DNA from: Roseiarcus sp963820795
GTDB lineage: Bacteria > Pseudomonadota > Alphaproteobacteria > Rhizobiales > Beijerinckiaceae
Assembly (NCBI GenBank): GCA_963820795.1
Contig: CAWGBJ010000020.1
Location: 124,001-188,000, forward strand
DNA: 64,000 nt
Direction: 5' to 3'
In this document: piece after piece, positions 44,928 through 54,373 of the stretch
How the letters are laid out: every line of letters begins with the position of its first letter
Position numbering within the stretch: position 1 is the stretch's first letter
Position numbers and translations under genes: made by a program
The notes under the pieces: model-generated
Databases searched by the model: none
What the model saw: only the letters and a program-made list of their open reading frames with translations
What the model was told of the DNA's origin: nothing

Positions 44928-46211
44928 GTGGCCAAAATCGATGTGAACATCCCTGATATCGGCGACTTCAAGGATGTGCCCGTGATCGAGGTGCTGGTGA
45001 AGCCGGGCGACAAGGTCAAGGTCGACCAGCCGCTGGTGACGCTCGAGTCCGACAAGGCGACAATGGAGGTGCCTTCGCCAATTGCCGGCACGGTGTCCGA
45101 TGTTGCGGCCAAGGTTGGCGACAAAGTCTCCATGGGCATCCTTATCGCCCGAATCGAGGCGGCGGACGGCGAGCCCGCGAAGTCTGCACCGGCGCCGGCC
45201 CCGTCGAGCGCCGAGCGCGCTCCGGAAGCGGCGCCCTCGCCCAAGCCGCAGCCCGCGCCGTCGCCGCCCGTGGCTCCCGCTTCGGCAGGACCAGGGCCGG
45301 CGAAGCCGGACTTCTCCGGCGTCTTCGCCGGCCCTGCGGTTCGCCGTCTGGCGCGTGAACTCGATCTCGATCTCAACCTGATCAAGGGCACCGGCGAAAA
45401 GGGCCGTATCACCCGCGAGGATGTGAAGGCGGCGCTGACGCGCTCCGGCGCCGTGGTCGCGGGCGGCGCCGCCTTGCCGGCCGTCCCGACTGTCGACTTC
45501 GCCAAGTTCGGTCCGATCGAGACCGTGCCGCTATCGCGCATCAAGCGCATCTCAGGACCGCGCCTGCACGCATCCTGGGTCAACGTGCCCCACGTCACCC
45601 ACAACGACGAAGCCGACATCACCGATCTCGAGGCCTTCCGCAAGAGTCTCGACGAGGACGCGAAGAAGGACAAGAAACCCTACCGCGTTTCCCTGCTGCC
45701 CCTCCTCATGCGCGCGGCGGTCGCCACTTTGAAGGCCTTTCCAACCTTCAATGCGGCCTTGAGCCCCGGCGGCGACTCGCTGGTCCTGCGGCGTTACTGG
45801 CACATCGGCGTCGCCGTCGATACGCCCGATGGCCTTGTGGTCGCGGTCGTCAAGGACGTCGACCAAAAGGGCGTGGTCGCTCTCGCGCGCGAGCTCGGGG
45901 AACTGTCGGACAAGGCGCGCCAGGGCAAGCTCGCGCCGGCAGAAATGCAGGGCGCCACCTTCACCATTTCATCGCTGGGCGGCATCGGCGGCACGGCCTT
46001 CACCCCAATCGTCAATGCGCCGGAAGTGGCGATCCTCGGCGTCGTCCGCTCGCGCATGGCGCCAGTCTGGGACGGCTCGGCCTTCAGGCCGCGGCTGATG
46101 CTGCCGCTGTGCCTGTCCTACGATCACCGCGTGATCGACGGCGCGGCTGCGGCCCGCTTCATGCGGCATCTGGCGGGCGTGGTCGAGGACATGCGGCGCG
46201 TCATCCTCTGA
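44928..46211 (+). CDS. aceF: Dihydrolipoamide acetyltransferase (PDH E2)
   Basis: 427 aa from a GTG preceded by taggaga. One N-terminal lipoyl domain (ESDKATMEVPSP), an Ala/Pro-rich linker, a peripheral-subunit-binding domain (GPAVRRLARELDLDL...GRITREDVKAAL) and a catalytic domain ending with SYDHRVIDGAAAARF, holding the His and Asp. It has one lipoyl domain where E. coli AceF has three. It lies 42 nt after aceE and 17 nt before the E3 gene. Confidence 0.96.
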   Translation: MAKIDVNIPDIGDFKDVPVIEVLVKPGDKVKVDQPLVTLESDKATMEVPSPIAGTVSDVAAKVGDKVSMGILIARIEAADGEPAKSAPAPAPSSAERAPEAAPSPKPQPAPSPPVAPASAGPGPAKPDFSGVFAGPAVRRLARELDLDLNLIKGTGEKGRITREDVKAALTRSGAVVAGGAALPAVPTVDFAKFGPIETVPLSRIKRISGPRLHASWVNVPHVTHNDEADITDLEAFRKSLDEDAKKDKKPYRVSLLPLLMRAAVATLKAFPTFNAALSPGGDSLVLRRYWHIGVAVDTPDGLVVAVVKDVDQKGVVALARELGELSDKARQGKLAPAEMQGATFTISSLGGIGGTAFTPIVNAPEVAILGVVRSRMAPVWDGSAFRPRLMLPLCLSYDHRVIDGAAAARFMRHLAGVVEDMRRVIL

Positions 46212-46228
46212 CAGGAAGCAGAAGAGCC

Positions 46229-47953
46229 ATGGCGCACGAAATCCGCCTGCCCGACATCGGCGACTTCAAAGACGTGCCGATCATCGAAATCCTCGTCGCT
46301 CCCGGACAGGCGGTCCGGAAAGAGGCGACGCTGCTGACGCTCGAAAGCGACAAGGCGACCCTCGACGTTCCCGCGCCCGAAGACGGCGTGATCGGCGAGA
46401 TCCTTGTCAAGGTTGGCGACAGGGTGAGCCAGGGGAGCCTGCTTGCGACCTACGCAGGCGCGTCGGCCGAACAGCCGGCCGCGACGCCGGCCCTTTCGGC
46501 CCCACCGCCGGTCAGAGAGCCTGCGTCTCCGACCGCTGCGCCGGCCGACTTCGAGACGGAAGTTCTGGTGTTCGGCGCCGGACCGGGCGGCTACACGGCG
46601 GCGTTCCGCGCGGCCGACCTTGGGCAGAAGGTCGTGCTCGTCGACAGGGGCGCGACGCTCGGCGGCGTTTGCCTCAACGTCGGCTGCATTCCCTCGAAGG
46701 CGCTCTTGCATGTGGCGAAGACCATAGACGAGGCGGCGGCGATGGCGGCGCACGGCGTGAGCTTCGGCGCTCCGGCGATCGATCTCGCCTCGGTCGGCGG
46801 CTGGAAGGACGGGGTCGTCAAGCGTTTGACGACCGGGCTTACAGGACTTGCGCGGCAGCGCAAGGTGACGGTGTTGCGCGGCGAAGGTCAGTTCACTTCC
46901 GCCAATACGATCCGTGTCGAGACGGCGGAGGGCGCGCGGGTCGTACGCTTCGCCAAGGCGATCATCGCCGCCGGCTCAGAGCCGATCGCGCCGGGCTTCA
47001 TCCCTGCCGATCCGCGCATCTGGGACTCGACTTCGGCGCTCGAGTTGCGTTTCAAACCCGAGCGGATGCTGGTGCTCGGCGGCGGCATCATCGGTCTGGA
47101 GATGGCGACCGTCTATCATTCGCTCGGGGCTGGCGTCACGGTGATCGAGATGATGGATCAGCTGATGCCGGGCGCCGATCCGGACGTCGTCGCCCCGCTC
47201 GCCAAGCGCATCGGCAAGACCTACGACAAGATCCTCCTGAAGACGAAGGTCACCGCCGTCCGAGCGGAAAAGAGCGGGCTGAATGTCACCTACGAGGGCG
47301 AAGCCGGCGCCAAGACGGAAGCGTTCGACGCGATGCTCGTCTCGGTCGGGCGGCGGCCCAATGGAAAGCGCATCGGGGCCGAGGCCGCCGGCGTCGCCGT
47401 GGACGAACGCGGCTTCATCGCGGTCGACCGCGAGATGCGGACGAACGTCCCTCACATCTTCGCCATCGGCGACATCGTCGGCCAGCCGATGCTGGCCCAC
47501 AAGGCCACGCACGAGGGCAAGGTCGCAGCTGAAGTGGCAAGCGGCCACAGGAGCGCCTTCGACGCCAAGGCGATCCCTTCGGTCGCTTACACCGACCCGG
47601 AAGTCGCCTGGGTCGGCGTCACCGAGTTGGAAGCCAAGGCGAAAGGCATGAACTTCGGCAAGGCGGTTTTCCCTTGGGCGGCGAGCGGCCGGTCTCTCTC
47701 GCTCGGCCGCGACGAAGGCATGACCAAGACGCTGTGGGACGAGGAGACGAAGCGCCTCATCGGCTGCGGCATCGTCGGCCCGAATGCCGGCGATCTTATC
47801 GCCGAGGCGGCGCTGGCCATCGAAATGGGCTCAGACGCCGAAGACATCGGCCTCACCATCCACCCGCATCCGACGCTGTCGGAGACCTTCGCCTTCTCGG
47901 CCGAGGCCTTTGCCGGCACGCTGACCGACCTCTATATGCCGAGAAAGAAATGA
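46229..47953 (+). CDS. lpdA: Dihydrolipoamide dehydrogenase with N-terminal lipoyl domain (PDH E3)
   Basis: 574 aa from the ATG at 46229 (MAHEIRLPDIGDF). Residues 1-80 form a lipoyl domain with the ESDKATLDVPAP lysine. After an Ala/Pro linker comes FAD-binding VFGAGPGGYTAAFRAADLG, the redox disulfide in GGVCLNVGCIPSK (near 148-153), GGGIIGLEMA for NAD and the C-terminal HPHPTLSE catalytic His-Glu. It reoxidises the lipoyl groups of the complex. Lipoylated E3 enzymes accompany AceE-type complexes, as in Neisseria and Ralstonia. Confidence 0.96.
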   Translation: MAHEIRLPDIGDFKDVPIIEILVAPGQAVRKEATLLTLESDKATLDVPAPEDGVIGEILVKVGDRVSQGSLLATYAGASAEQPAATPALSAPPPVREPASPTAAPADFETEVLVFGAGPGGYTAAFRAADLGQKVVLVDRGATLGGVCLNVGCIPSKALLHVAKTIDEAAAMAAHGVSFGAPAIDLASVGGWKDGVVKRLTTGLTGLARQRKVTVLRGEGQFTSANTIRVETAEGARVVRFAKAIIAAGSEPIAPGFIPADPRIWDSTSALELRFKPERMLVLGGGIIGLEMATVYHSLGAGVTVIEMMDQLMPGADPDVVAPLAKRIGKTYDKILLKTKVTAVRAEKSGLNVTYEGEAGAKTEAFDAMLVSVGRRPNGKRIGAEAAGVAVDERGFIAVDREMRTNVPHIFAIGDIVGQPMLAHKATHEGKVAAEVASGHRSAFDAKAIPSVAYTDPEVAWVGVTELEAKAKGMNFGKAVFPWAASGRSLSLGRDEGMTKTLWDEETKRLIGCGIVGPNAGDLIAEAALAIEMGSDAEDIGLTIHPHPTLSETFAFSAEAFAGTLTDLYMPRKK

Positions 47954-48161
47954 TCGCGGGGTCCAACGAGACGCTGACCCCGGCTGGGGACTGAGCAGTC
48001 TGGGGTCGAGACGCTTTCCACATATTTTCGGCCAGGGTCGAAACTGATGCCTGCCCGGAGCGCCGGTTAGGCCTTGAAAGCGGACGATCGCGATGAGATC
48101 GGCGCTGTCGCGGGATTGTGGGAGGATCGCCGATTTCAAAGCCACGAGTTCGAGCGGGGGG

Positions 48162-50444
48162 TCAAGCGACTCGAGCGAGCGCTACTGTCTGCACACTGGC
48201 GTGCGGGACTCTCGGCAGCTCGACCACTGCGATGGCGCCCTTACCGCCTGCGCGCGCGCCGAGGCGCAAAGTTCCGCCGTGCAGCTCCACGAGCGAGTTG
48301 GCGATGGCGAGACCGAGGCCGGAGCCTTTCATTCCGTTGGCCATTGCAACGCTTCCCTGCTCGAAAGGCTTCCCGAGCCTCGCCGCGTCCTCCGCCGCAA
48401 TCCCTGGGCCGTCGTCCTCGACATATAAATAGACGCGCTCGGCCAGCATTTGCGCGCCGATCTCGACTGCGCCGCCGTCACGCGCGAATTTGACCGCATT
48501 TCGCATTAGGGTCGTCAAAATGCGTACGACAGCCGCCGGGTCCGCCTCGATGATCAAGTCCTCGGCGACGTCGACATTGAACGCGACGCGCTTTTCGCGG
48601 GCCCTAGCGGCGACGTCCTGCACCGCGTGACTGACCACCTGGTCGGCGCGGAAGCGGGCGTAGGTCAAACGCTCGCGCCCCGCCTCGAGCCGCGCCATGT
48701 CCAGGATGTCGCTGATGACATGGAGAAGATACTCGCCGCTGGCCATGATGTGGGCGCAGTAGTCGCGGTACTTGTCAGATCCCAGCGGGCCGAATGTCTG
48801 ATTCCCCATCAACTGCGAAAAGCCGATGATCGCATTGAGTGGCGTACGCAACTCGTGGCTCATGTTGGCGAGGAATTCGGACTTGGCCCGATTGGCCGCT
48901 TCGGATTGCGCCTTTTGCTCGTGGTAGCGTTCGGCGAGTTCGGCAAGCTGTTGCGCCTGCTCCTCGAGCGATCGGCGGGAATGGCGCAGCTGCGAAACCG
49001 TCGCCAGCAGCAACCGCTCGGAATTGACCAGCTGCTCCTCGTGCTCCTTGAGCGCGGTGATGTCGGCGCCAACGCACACATAGCCACCATCCCGGGTGCG
49101 CCGCTCGTTGACCTGAAGCCAGCGCCCGTCTGGCAGCCGCGCCTCGTAGGATTTTGAGCGCTGGCCCGCGGCGACCGGCCTGCCGATGACCGCAGCGGCG
49201 GTCTCGAGGCCGAGCGTGACGAGTTCCGCGTAACGTGCGCCTGATCGAACGGCTTCCGCGGGAAGATTGTGCAGACGTCTATATTTCGAATTGCAAAGGA
49301 CCAGCCTGTCGCTGGAATCCCATAGGACGAAAGCCTCGGAAATGGCCTCGATCGCGTCGCGTAGGCGGTGGTCCGCCGTTGCGGACTCTTCCGCTTCCCG
49401 CTTTCGTTCGGTTACGTCGAAGGCGATTCCGACGAGACTGACGCCTCCGCTTTCCTGATCCTCAACGATTTCGGCGCGTTTGCGCAACCAGATCCACCGA
49501 CCGTCCGAGGCGCGCATGCGAAACTCGACGTCGATGCACTCTCCGCGCCGCGCCGCGGCAAGCTGCGCGATAGTCTCGAGGTCTTGGTCCTCGGGATGCA
49601 TCAACGCCTGCAGATCGGCGACCGTCCAAGCGCTCTGCCGCTCCGAGAGTTCGAGCACGTCGAACATCGAGGCCGACCATGCGATGCGGCCGCGTCGCAA
49701 GTCCCAGGTCCACAACCCGCATCGACCGCGACTGAGCGCAAGATCGATGCGCGCGCGCCGAGCCCGTTCCTCGTGGGCGCGCGCGCGCCTGCTTCGCAGC
49801 GCCGAGGCGTGGAGCATGCCGACAACGACGATCAGCGCGACGGTCGAGGCGAGCAGGATGCCGGTCACCAGCGCGGCGCGCCGCCAAGCCGCCAGGTGCA
49901 GGTCGACCGGAGAGGCGAAGGCAATCCTCCCGGCCGTCGCAGGCAGCGGTCTTATCGCTGCAAATCGTTTGGTCACGCCGTCGCCGACGACCCGAACCGC
50001 GCTTTTCAGATCGCTCATCGCTTCCAAGGCGGCCGGCGGATCGGCGGCTATTCGCTTGCCGAAACGATCGATCATGATTGCTTCCGCGAGACGCTCGTCC
50101 GGGTCGGCGGCGAGGACGCGGTGAAAAATTTCCGCAGGCGACGCCTGAGGGGCTTCAGCCAGCGCGGCGTTAAGCCGCGCGGCAAAAAGTGTTGCCCGCA
50201 TGTCGACCTCGCGCGCCGCGTGCCGAAGGGCGAGGTCCCGTTCGAGCCGCAGGTGCTGAAGGGTCATTGCGACCGTGGCGACGACTGCGAATGCGATGGC
50301 AGCCCAGGCCGCCGAGGGAAGCCGCGGCCGTTGGGTCTTCGCCCTAAGCAAGACCGCCGCCCAGGAAAAGACGGCGTACCCGCTTCGCGCTCGGATACGA
50401 CCGTCAAGGCAAGCCTCCGCGTTTGCCGCGCCCGCACGCGTCAT
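48162..50444 (-). CDS. PAS-domain sensor histidine kinase (PleC/PdhS-like)
   Basis: 760 aa. Two membrane segments (about 47-65 and 190-210) flank a short periplasmic sensor. Two PAS domains follow (about 235-345 and 360-470), then a coiled coil with SERLLLATVSQLRHSRRSLEEQ. The HisKA box is NMSHELRTPLNAIIGFSQLM followed by FGPLG, and the ATPase domain has MRNAVKF, DDGPGI and GSGLGLAIA. The FGPLG extension after the phospho-His is typical of the PleC/DivJ/PdhS group that feeds the DivK-CtrA pathway. No response regulator gene is adjacent. Confidence 0.9.
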   Translation of the reverse strand: MTRAGAANAEACLDGRIRARSGYAVFSWAAVLLRAKTQRPRLPSAAWAAIAFAVVATVAMTLQHLRLERDLALRHAAREVDMRATLFAARLNAALAEAPQASPAEIFHRVLAADPDERLAEAIMIDRFGKRIAADPPAALEAMSDLKSAVRVVGDGVTKRFAAIRPLPATAGRIAFASPVDLHLAAWRRAALVTGILLASTVALIVVVGMLHASALRSRRARAHEERARRARIDLALSRGRCGLWTWDLRRGRIAWSASMFDVLELSERQSAWTVADLQALMHPEDQDLETIAQLAAARRGECIDVEFRMRASDGRWIWLRKRAEIVEDQESGGVSLVGIAFDVTERKREAEESATADHRLRDAIEAISEAFVLWDSSDRLVLCNSKYRRLHNLPAEAVRSGARYAELVTLGLETAAAVIGRPVAAGQRSKSYEARLPDGRWLQVNERRTRDGGYVCVGADITALKEHEEQLVNSERLLLATVSQLRHSRRSLEEQAQQLAELAERYHEQKAQSEAANRAKSEFLANMSHELRTPLNAIIGFSQLMGNQTFGPLGSDKYRDYCAHIMASGEYLLHVISDILDMARLEAGRERLTYARFRADQVVSHAVQDVAARAREKRVAFNVDVAEDLIIEADPAAVVRILTTLMRNAVKFARDGGAVEIGAQMLAERVYLYVEDDGPGIAAEDAARLGKPFEQGSVAMANGMKGSGLGLAIANSLVELHGGTLRLGARAGGKGAIAVVELPRVPHASVQTVALARVA

Positions 50445-50607
50445 CGTCGCTCCCGGATTTCGCCAAGTTTAACCTTCGGGAAAACACACCCTCGCCCGAA
50501 TCACTACGATAAGAATCCTTGTGTGAATCTTTGTCCAGCCCCTTGACAGGGAGCGGGGGGAAAATTTGTTGAGCTCAGGCCGTCAGCAACGGCCACCGGG
50601 TCAGCGC

Positions 50608-50626
50608 AAAGGCCGCGTTCGGCTTT
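50608..50626 (-). terminator. Possible terminator of pepN
   Basis: aaaggccg-cgtt-cggcttt forms a short GC stem with one bulge, 34 bp past the pepN stop. On the minus strand it is flanked by only a short T-run, so support is modest. Confidence 0.35.
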
Positions 50627-50659
50627 GTTCAAGCAATCCCACGGCCGATTGAGCGACAA

Positions 50660-53317
50660 TCAAGCCAGGCTGCGGGTCACGATGTCCCGAACATCGGGCG
50701 ACAGCGTCGACTTCGCCGCTATTCGTCTCAACATCGCTTCCGCCTTGGACCGTCGCGTCTCTTCCAGCGAGCGCCAGGAGCGCATTGCGGTCAGGAGCCG
50801 CGCGGCGATCTGCGGATTGGTCGGGTCGATGCCGGTGACGACTTCCTCGAGCAGCGCGAAGCCCGCGCCGTCGGCGCGGTTGAATTGCGTGTGATTCGCC
50901 GAGAAGCTGCCGACCAGCGCCCGGACGCGATTGGGGTTGGCCATCGAGAATCCTCGATGGCTCATCAGCGCCCGCACGCGCTGGAGCGTCTCCCGCTCGG
51001 GAATCTGAGCCTGCAGCGCGAACCACTTGTCGAGAATTAGCGGCTCCATCGCATAGCGTCGGCCAAATGCGTCGAGCGCGTGCTCCCTCGTGGAGCTGGG
51101 CTTCATTGCGATCGCCGACAGGGCGCCGAGGCGCTCCGTCATGTTATCGGCTTCACTGAGTTGTCGATGCGCGAGCTCGAGCCCCTCGATCACGTTCCCG
51201 TCGACAAACAGACCGAGCGCGCCATTGCGCAGGGCCCGCCGTCCAGCGGCGGCCGCGTCGGGATTGAACGGTCCGGAATCAGCGAACTGCCGATGCAGTT
51301 CCACGAGCGCGTCGCCATGCTTGCGGCCGAGAAGGCCGCGCAGGGCCTTTCTCGCCGTGTAGATCGCGTCCGGATCGACGTCCTCGCCGATCTCCCTGGC
51401 GATGTCGGCTTCGCTCGGCAGCGCCAGGGCGAGCGCCGCGAAGGCCGGGTCGATCCGCCCCGCGCGCGCGTCGTCGATTAGAGCGCCGAACGCCGCCACG
51501 AGGCCGGCATTGCGCTCCGGCGTTCGCCCGCCGCGAATGGCCTTGACCCCCCGCAGCAGGACGCGGGTCGCGAGGCTCTGCAAGGCCTGCCAGCGGTTGA
51601 AATGGTCGCTGTCATGCCGCGAAAGGACGATGAGATCGTCCTCGCTCAGATCGTCCTCGACCCTCACCGGAGCGGAAAACCCGCGCAGAAAAGAGAGCGC
51701 AGGCCTGCGTGGGATGTCGCGAAATACGATCGACCGCTCCATGTCCTTCAATTCAAACACCCCGTCGGCCAGCTCCTGCGGCGTAGCGTCCGACGAGGCG
51801 AGTGGAAACTCGCCGCCCTGGGGATCGACGAGACCGAACGCGAGCGGCATCGTCATCGGCAGTTTCGTCGCCTGCCCGGGCGTCGGCGCGAGCGACTGCG
51901 CGATGTCAAGACGATAGGCCCGCTGGGCCGGATCATAGGCGCTGCGGACGGTGACCTTCGGCGTGCCGGCCTGCATGTACCAGCGCATGAAGCGCTCGAA
52001 GTCACGGCCGGAGACGTCGGCGAAGCAGCCGATGAACTCTTCCACCGTCGCCGCGGTCCCATCGTAGCGCTCGAAATAGAGGTCCATTCCGGCGCGGAAG
52101 GCCGCCGGGCCGATGAGGCGCTTGAGCATCCGGATCACCTCCGCGCCCTTCTGGTACACGGTGGCGGTGTAGAAGTTGCTGATCTCGTTGTAGACCTCGG
52201 GCCTCACATTGTGGGCGAGCGGACCCGCGTCCTCAGGGAATTGGGCGGCACGCAGCACGCGCACTTCGGCAATGCGTTTGACTGGCGCGGAGCGCATGTC
52301 GGCTGAAAACTCCTGATCTCGGAAGACCGTCAAGCCCTCCTTCAAGGACAACTGGAACCAGTCCCGGCAGGTCACGCGGTTGCCTGTCCAGTTGTGAAAG
52401 TATTCATGCGCGATCACGCCCTCGATGCTTGCGTAGTCGTCGTCGGTCGCCGTCTCCGGCGACGCGAGCACGTATTTGTCATTGAAAACGTTGAGCCCCT
52501 TGTTCTCCATCGCGCCCATATTGAAGTCGGAAACGGCGACGATATTGAAAACGTCGAGATCATATTCGCGGCCGTAAGCGCGCTCGTCCCAGGCCATGGC
52601 GCGCTTGAGCGCGTCCATGGCGTAATGCGCCCGCTCCTCGCGGCCGGGCTCGACATAAATCGCCAGAGCGATCTTTTTCCCCGACGCGGTAAGGAAGGAG
52701 TTGGAAATGTGCGCAAGATCGCCGGCGACAAGCGCGAAGAGATAGCAGGGCTTCTTGTGCGGGTCGGCCCAGACGGCCCAATGGCGTTCCGGAACGTCCG
52801 CCTCGCCGAAGCTTTCGAGATTGCCGTTGGCGAGCAGGACCGGCGCTTCCGCGCGATCCGCTTCGAGCCGCACGCGATAAGTGGAGAGCACGTCGGGCCG
52901 ATCGAGAAAGTAGGCGATGCGGCGGAAGCCTTCGGCTTCGCATTGCGTGCAATAGGCGGAGCCCGAGCGGTAGAGCCCCATCAGTTTGGTGTTCGCGGCC
53001 GGATCGAGGCGGGTCTCGATGCGCAGCCTGAAGGGACGCCGGGGTGGGCGCGGCAGCGCGAAATGCGAGGGGCTCGCCTGGAAATCGGCACTCGCCAGCG
53101 GGGCGCCGTCGAGTTCGGCAGAAACCAGGGCGAGGTCATCTCCGTCGAGAGCAAGCGGAGCGTCGGCCCGTCCCGCCGGATTGGGCCGGATCGCCAGCGT
53201 CGTCACGACTTGCGTCGCATTGCGGTTGAGGGAAACGTCGAGTTCAACCGTATCGATGAGAAAATCGGGCGGGCGATAATCGACGAGACGAACGGGCTGA
53301 CCGACCGATGTGCGCAT
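50660..53317 (-). CDS. pepN: Aminopeptidase N
   Basis: 885 aa, the size of E. coli PepN. The M1 metallopeptidase motifs are present: MGAMENKGLNVF for the amino-terminal substrate site and IAHEYFHNWTGNRVTCRDWFQLSLKEGL, which supplies the HExxH-x18-E zinc ligands. The C-terminal helical domain is complete. It trims N-terminal residues from peptides in the cytoplasm. Monocistronic as far as can be seen. Confidence 0.97.
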   Translation of the reverse strand: MRTSVGQPVRLVDYRPPDFLIDTVELDVSLNRNATQVVTTLAIRPNPAGRADAPLALDGDDLALVSAELDGAPLASADFQASPSHFALPRPPRRPFRLRIETRLDPAANTKLMGLYRSGSAYCTQCEAEGFRRIAYFLDRPDVLSTYRVRLEADRAEAPVLLANGNLESFGEADVPERHWAVWADPHKKPCYLFALVAGDLAHISNSFLTASGKKIALAIYVEPGREERAHYAMDALKRAMAWDERAYGREYDLDVFNIVAVSDFNMGAMENKGLNVFNDKYVLASPETATDDDYASIEGVIAHEYFHNWTGNRVTCRDWFQLSLKEGLTVFRDQEFSADMRSAPVKRIAEVRVLRAAQFPEDAGPLAHNVRPEVYNEISNFYTATVYQKGAEVIRMLKRLIGPAAFRAGMDLYFERYDGTAATVEEFIGCFADVSGRDFERFMRWYMQAGTPKVTVRSAYDPAQRAYRLDIAQSLAPTPGQATKLPMTMPLAFGLVDPQGGEFPLASSDATPQELADGVFELKDMERSIVFRDIPRRPALSFLRGFSAPVRVEDDLSEDDLIVLSRHDSDHFNRWQALQSLATRVLLRGVKAIRGGRTPERNAGLVAAFGALIDDARAGRIDPAFAALALALPSEADIAREIGEDVDPDAIYTARKALRGLLGRKHGDALVELHRQFADSGPFNPDAAAAGRRALRNGALGLFVDGNVIEGLELAHRQLSEADNMTERLGALSAIAMKPSSTREHALDAFGRRYAMEPLILDKWFALQAQIPERETLQRVRALMSHRGFSMANPNRVRALVGSFSANHTQFNRADGAGFALLEEVVTGIDPTNPQIAARLLTAMRSWRSLEETRRSKAEAMLRRIAAKSTLSPDVRDIVTRSLA

Positions 53318-53398
53318 GGGCGCTGGCCTTTCCGATGATCGAATGACTTTTCTGGCGGTGACGGCGCGATCACCCGGGGCTCCGCCTGGCCTGTCCGC

Positions 53399-54244
53399 TT
53401 AGGCCATAACCAGGCTGATCGCCGCCGAGGGCGTAAACGTCAAACCGTACCGAAGCAAGGCCTTTTGCAACCCGGGAGGGGGCGCTTCGCCGCTGGTGAA
53501 AATCGCGACTCCTTGGCGTCGAGTTGCAGCCGGGGCCGTCGGCGGTCCCAGCAGAGAGGCGAGCCGGCGCGCGATGGCGGGCGCCGGGTCGACGAAGGTC
53601 ACCGGCCATGGCGAAAGCCGTTCAAGCGCGTCAATAAGCAAGGGAAAGTGGGTGCAGGCGAGCACGACACAGTCCGTTCGCCGGCTGTCCTTCTCGACGA
53701 AGCAGGGCGCAATTTCGCGGGCGACTTCCGCATCCTTTGCTGCTTCGCCGCGCATCGCGCGCTCCGCGATGGGCGCAAGCAGCGCCGAACCCACGAGCGT
53801 CACCTCGCACTCCGCAGCGTGCTCGCGCACCAGCGCGCGGGTATAGTCGCGCGCCACGGTGCCGCGCGTCGCGAGAACGCTGATCAATCCCGAACGGGAC
53901 GCTTGCGCCGCCGGCTTGATCGCCGGCACTACGCCCACGAACGGCAGCCTTGGATAGGCGGCCCTGAGCTGGGGAAGCGCAAGGGTGGAGGCGGTGCTGC
54001 AGGCAATGACGACAATATCGGGCTCATGCTCCGGGATCATGCGAGCCATCACGGCTTGAACCCGGGCGATGAGCGCCCCTTCGGCCAGCCTTCCGTAGGG
54101 AAAGGCAGCGTCATCCGCGACATAGACGATCTCGAGGTCCGGCCGCAGGCGGCCGATCGCGTAGAGGACGGACAGGCCGCCGAGCCCGGAATCGAACACG
54201 AGCGCGCGAGGCGCCCGTCCCGCCAACGGTCCAGTTTCCGCCAA
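53399..54244 (-). CDS. murI: Glutamate racemase
   Basis: 281 aa from a proposed TTG at 54244 preceded by gagggaga. The frame stays open far upstream, but that part overlaps the divergent TonB-like gene and has no family similarity. Motifs are FDSGLGGLSVL, VADDAAFPYG, the first catalytic Cys in VIACSTAST (usually CNTAST) and the second in LACTHFPLL. It makes D-glutamate for peptidoglycan. The start is uncertain because no ATG lies near the conserved N-terminus. Confidence 0.88.
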   Translation of the reverse strand: MAETGPLAGRAPRALVFDSGLGGLSVLYAIGRLRPDLEIVYVADDAAFPYGRLAEGALIARVQAVMARMIPEHEPDIVVIACSTASTLALPQLRAAYPRLPFVGVVPAIKPAAQASRSGLISVLATRGTVARDYTRALVREHAAECEVTLVGSALLAPIAERAMRGEAAKDAEVAREIAPCFVEKDSRRTDCVVLACTHFPLLIDALERLSPWPVTFVDPAPAIARRLASLLGPPTAPAATRRQGVAIFTSGEAPPPGLQKALLRYGLTFTPSAAISLVMA

Positions 54245-54373
54245 TTCTCCCTCGCTGGCCGACAGGCCGACGCGAACGCCATACGCGAAAGCGGGGTCCG
54301 CGGTAAAGCGACCATTGACCCGGCGCGCCTCGACAGACAAAGGAAGGGTTCGCGTTTCCTTCCGCCATGAGCG

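Noticed and set aside
49368..50546. A 392-codon plus-strand open frame
   Set aside because: Antisense to the histidine kinase gene, with Arg/Pro-rich shadow composition.
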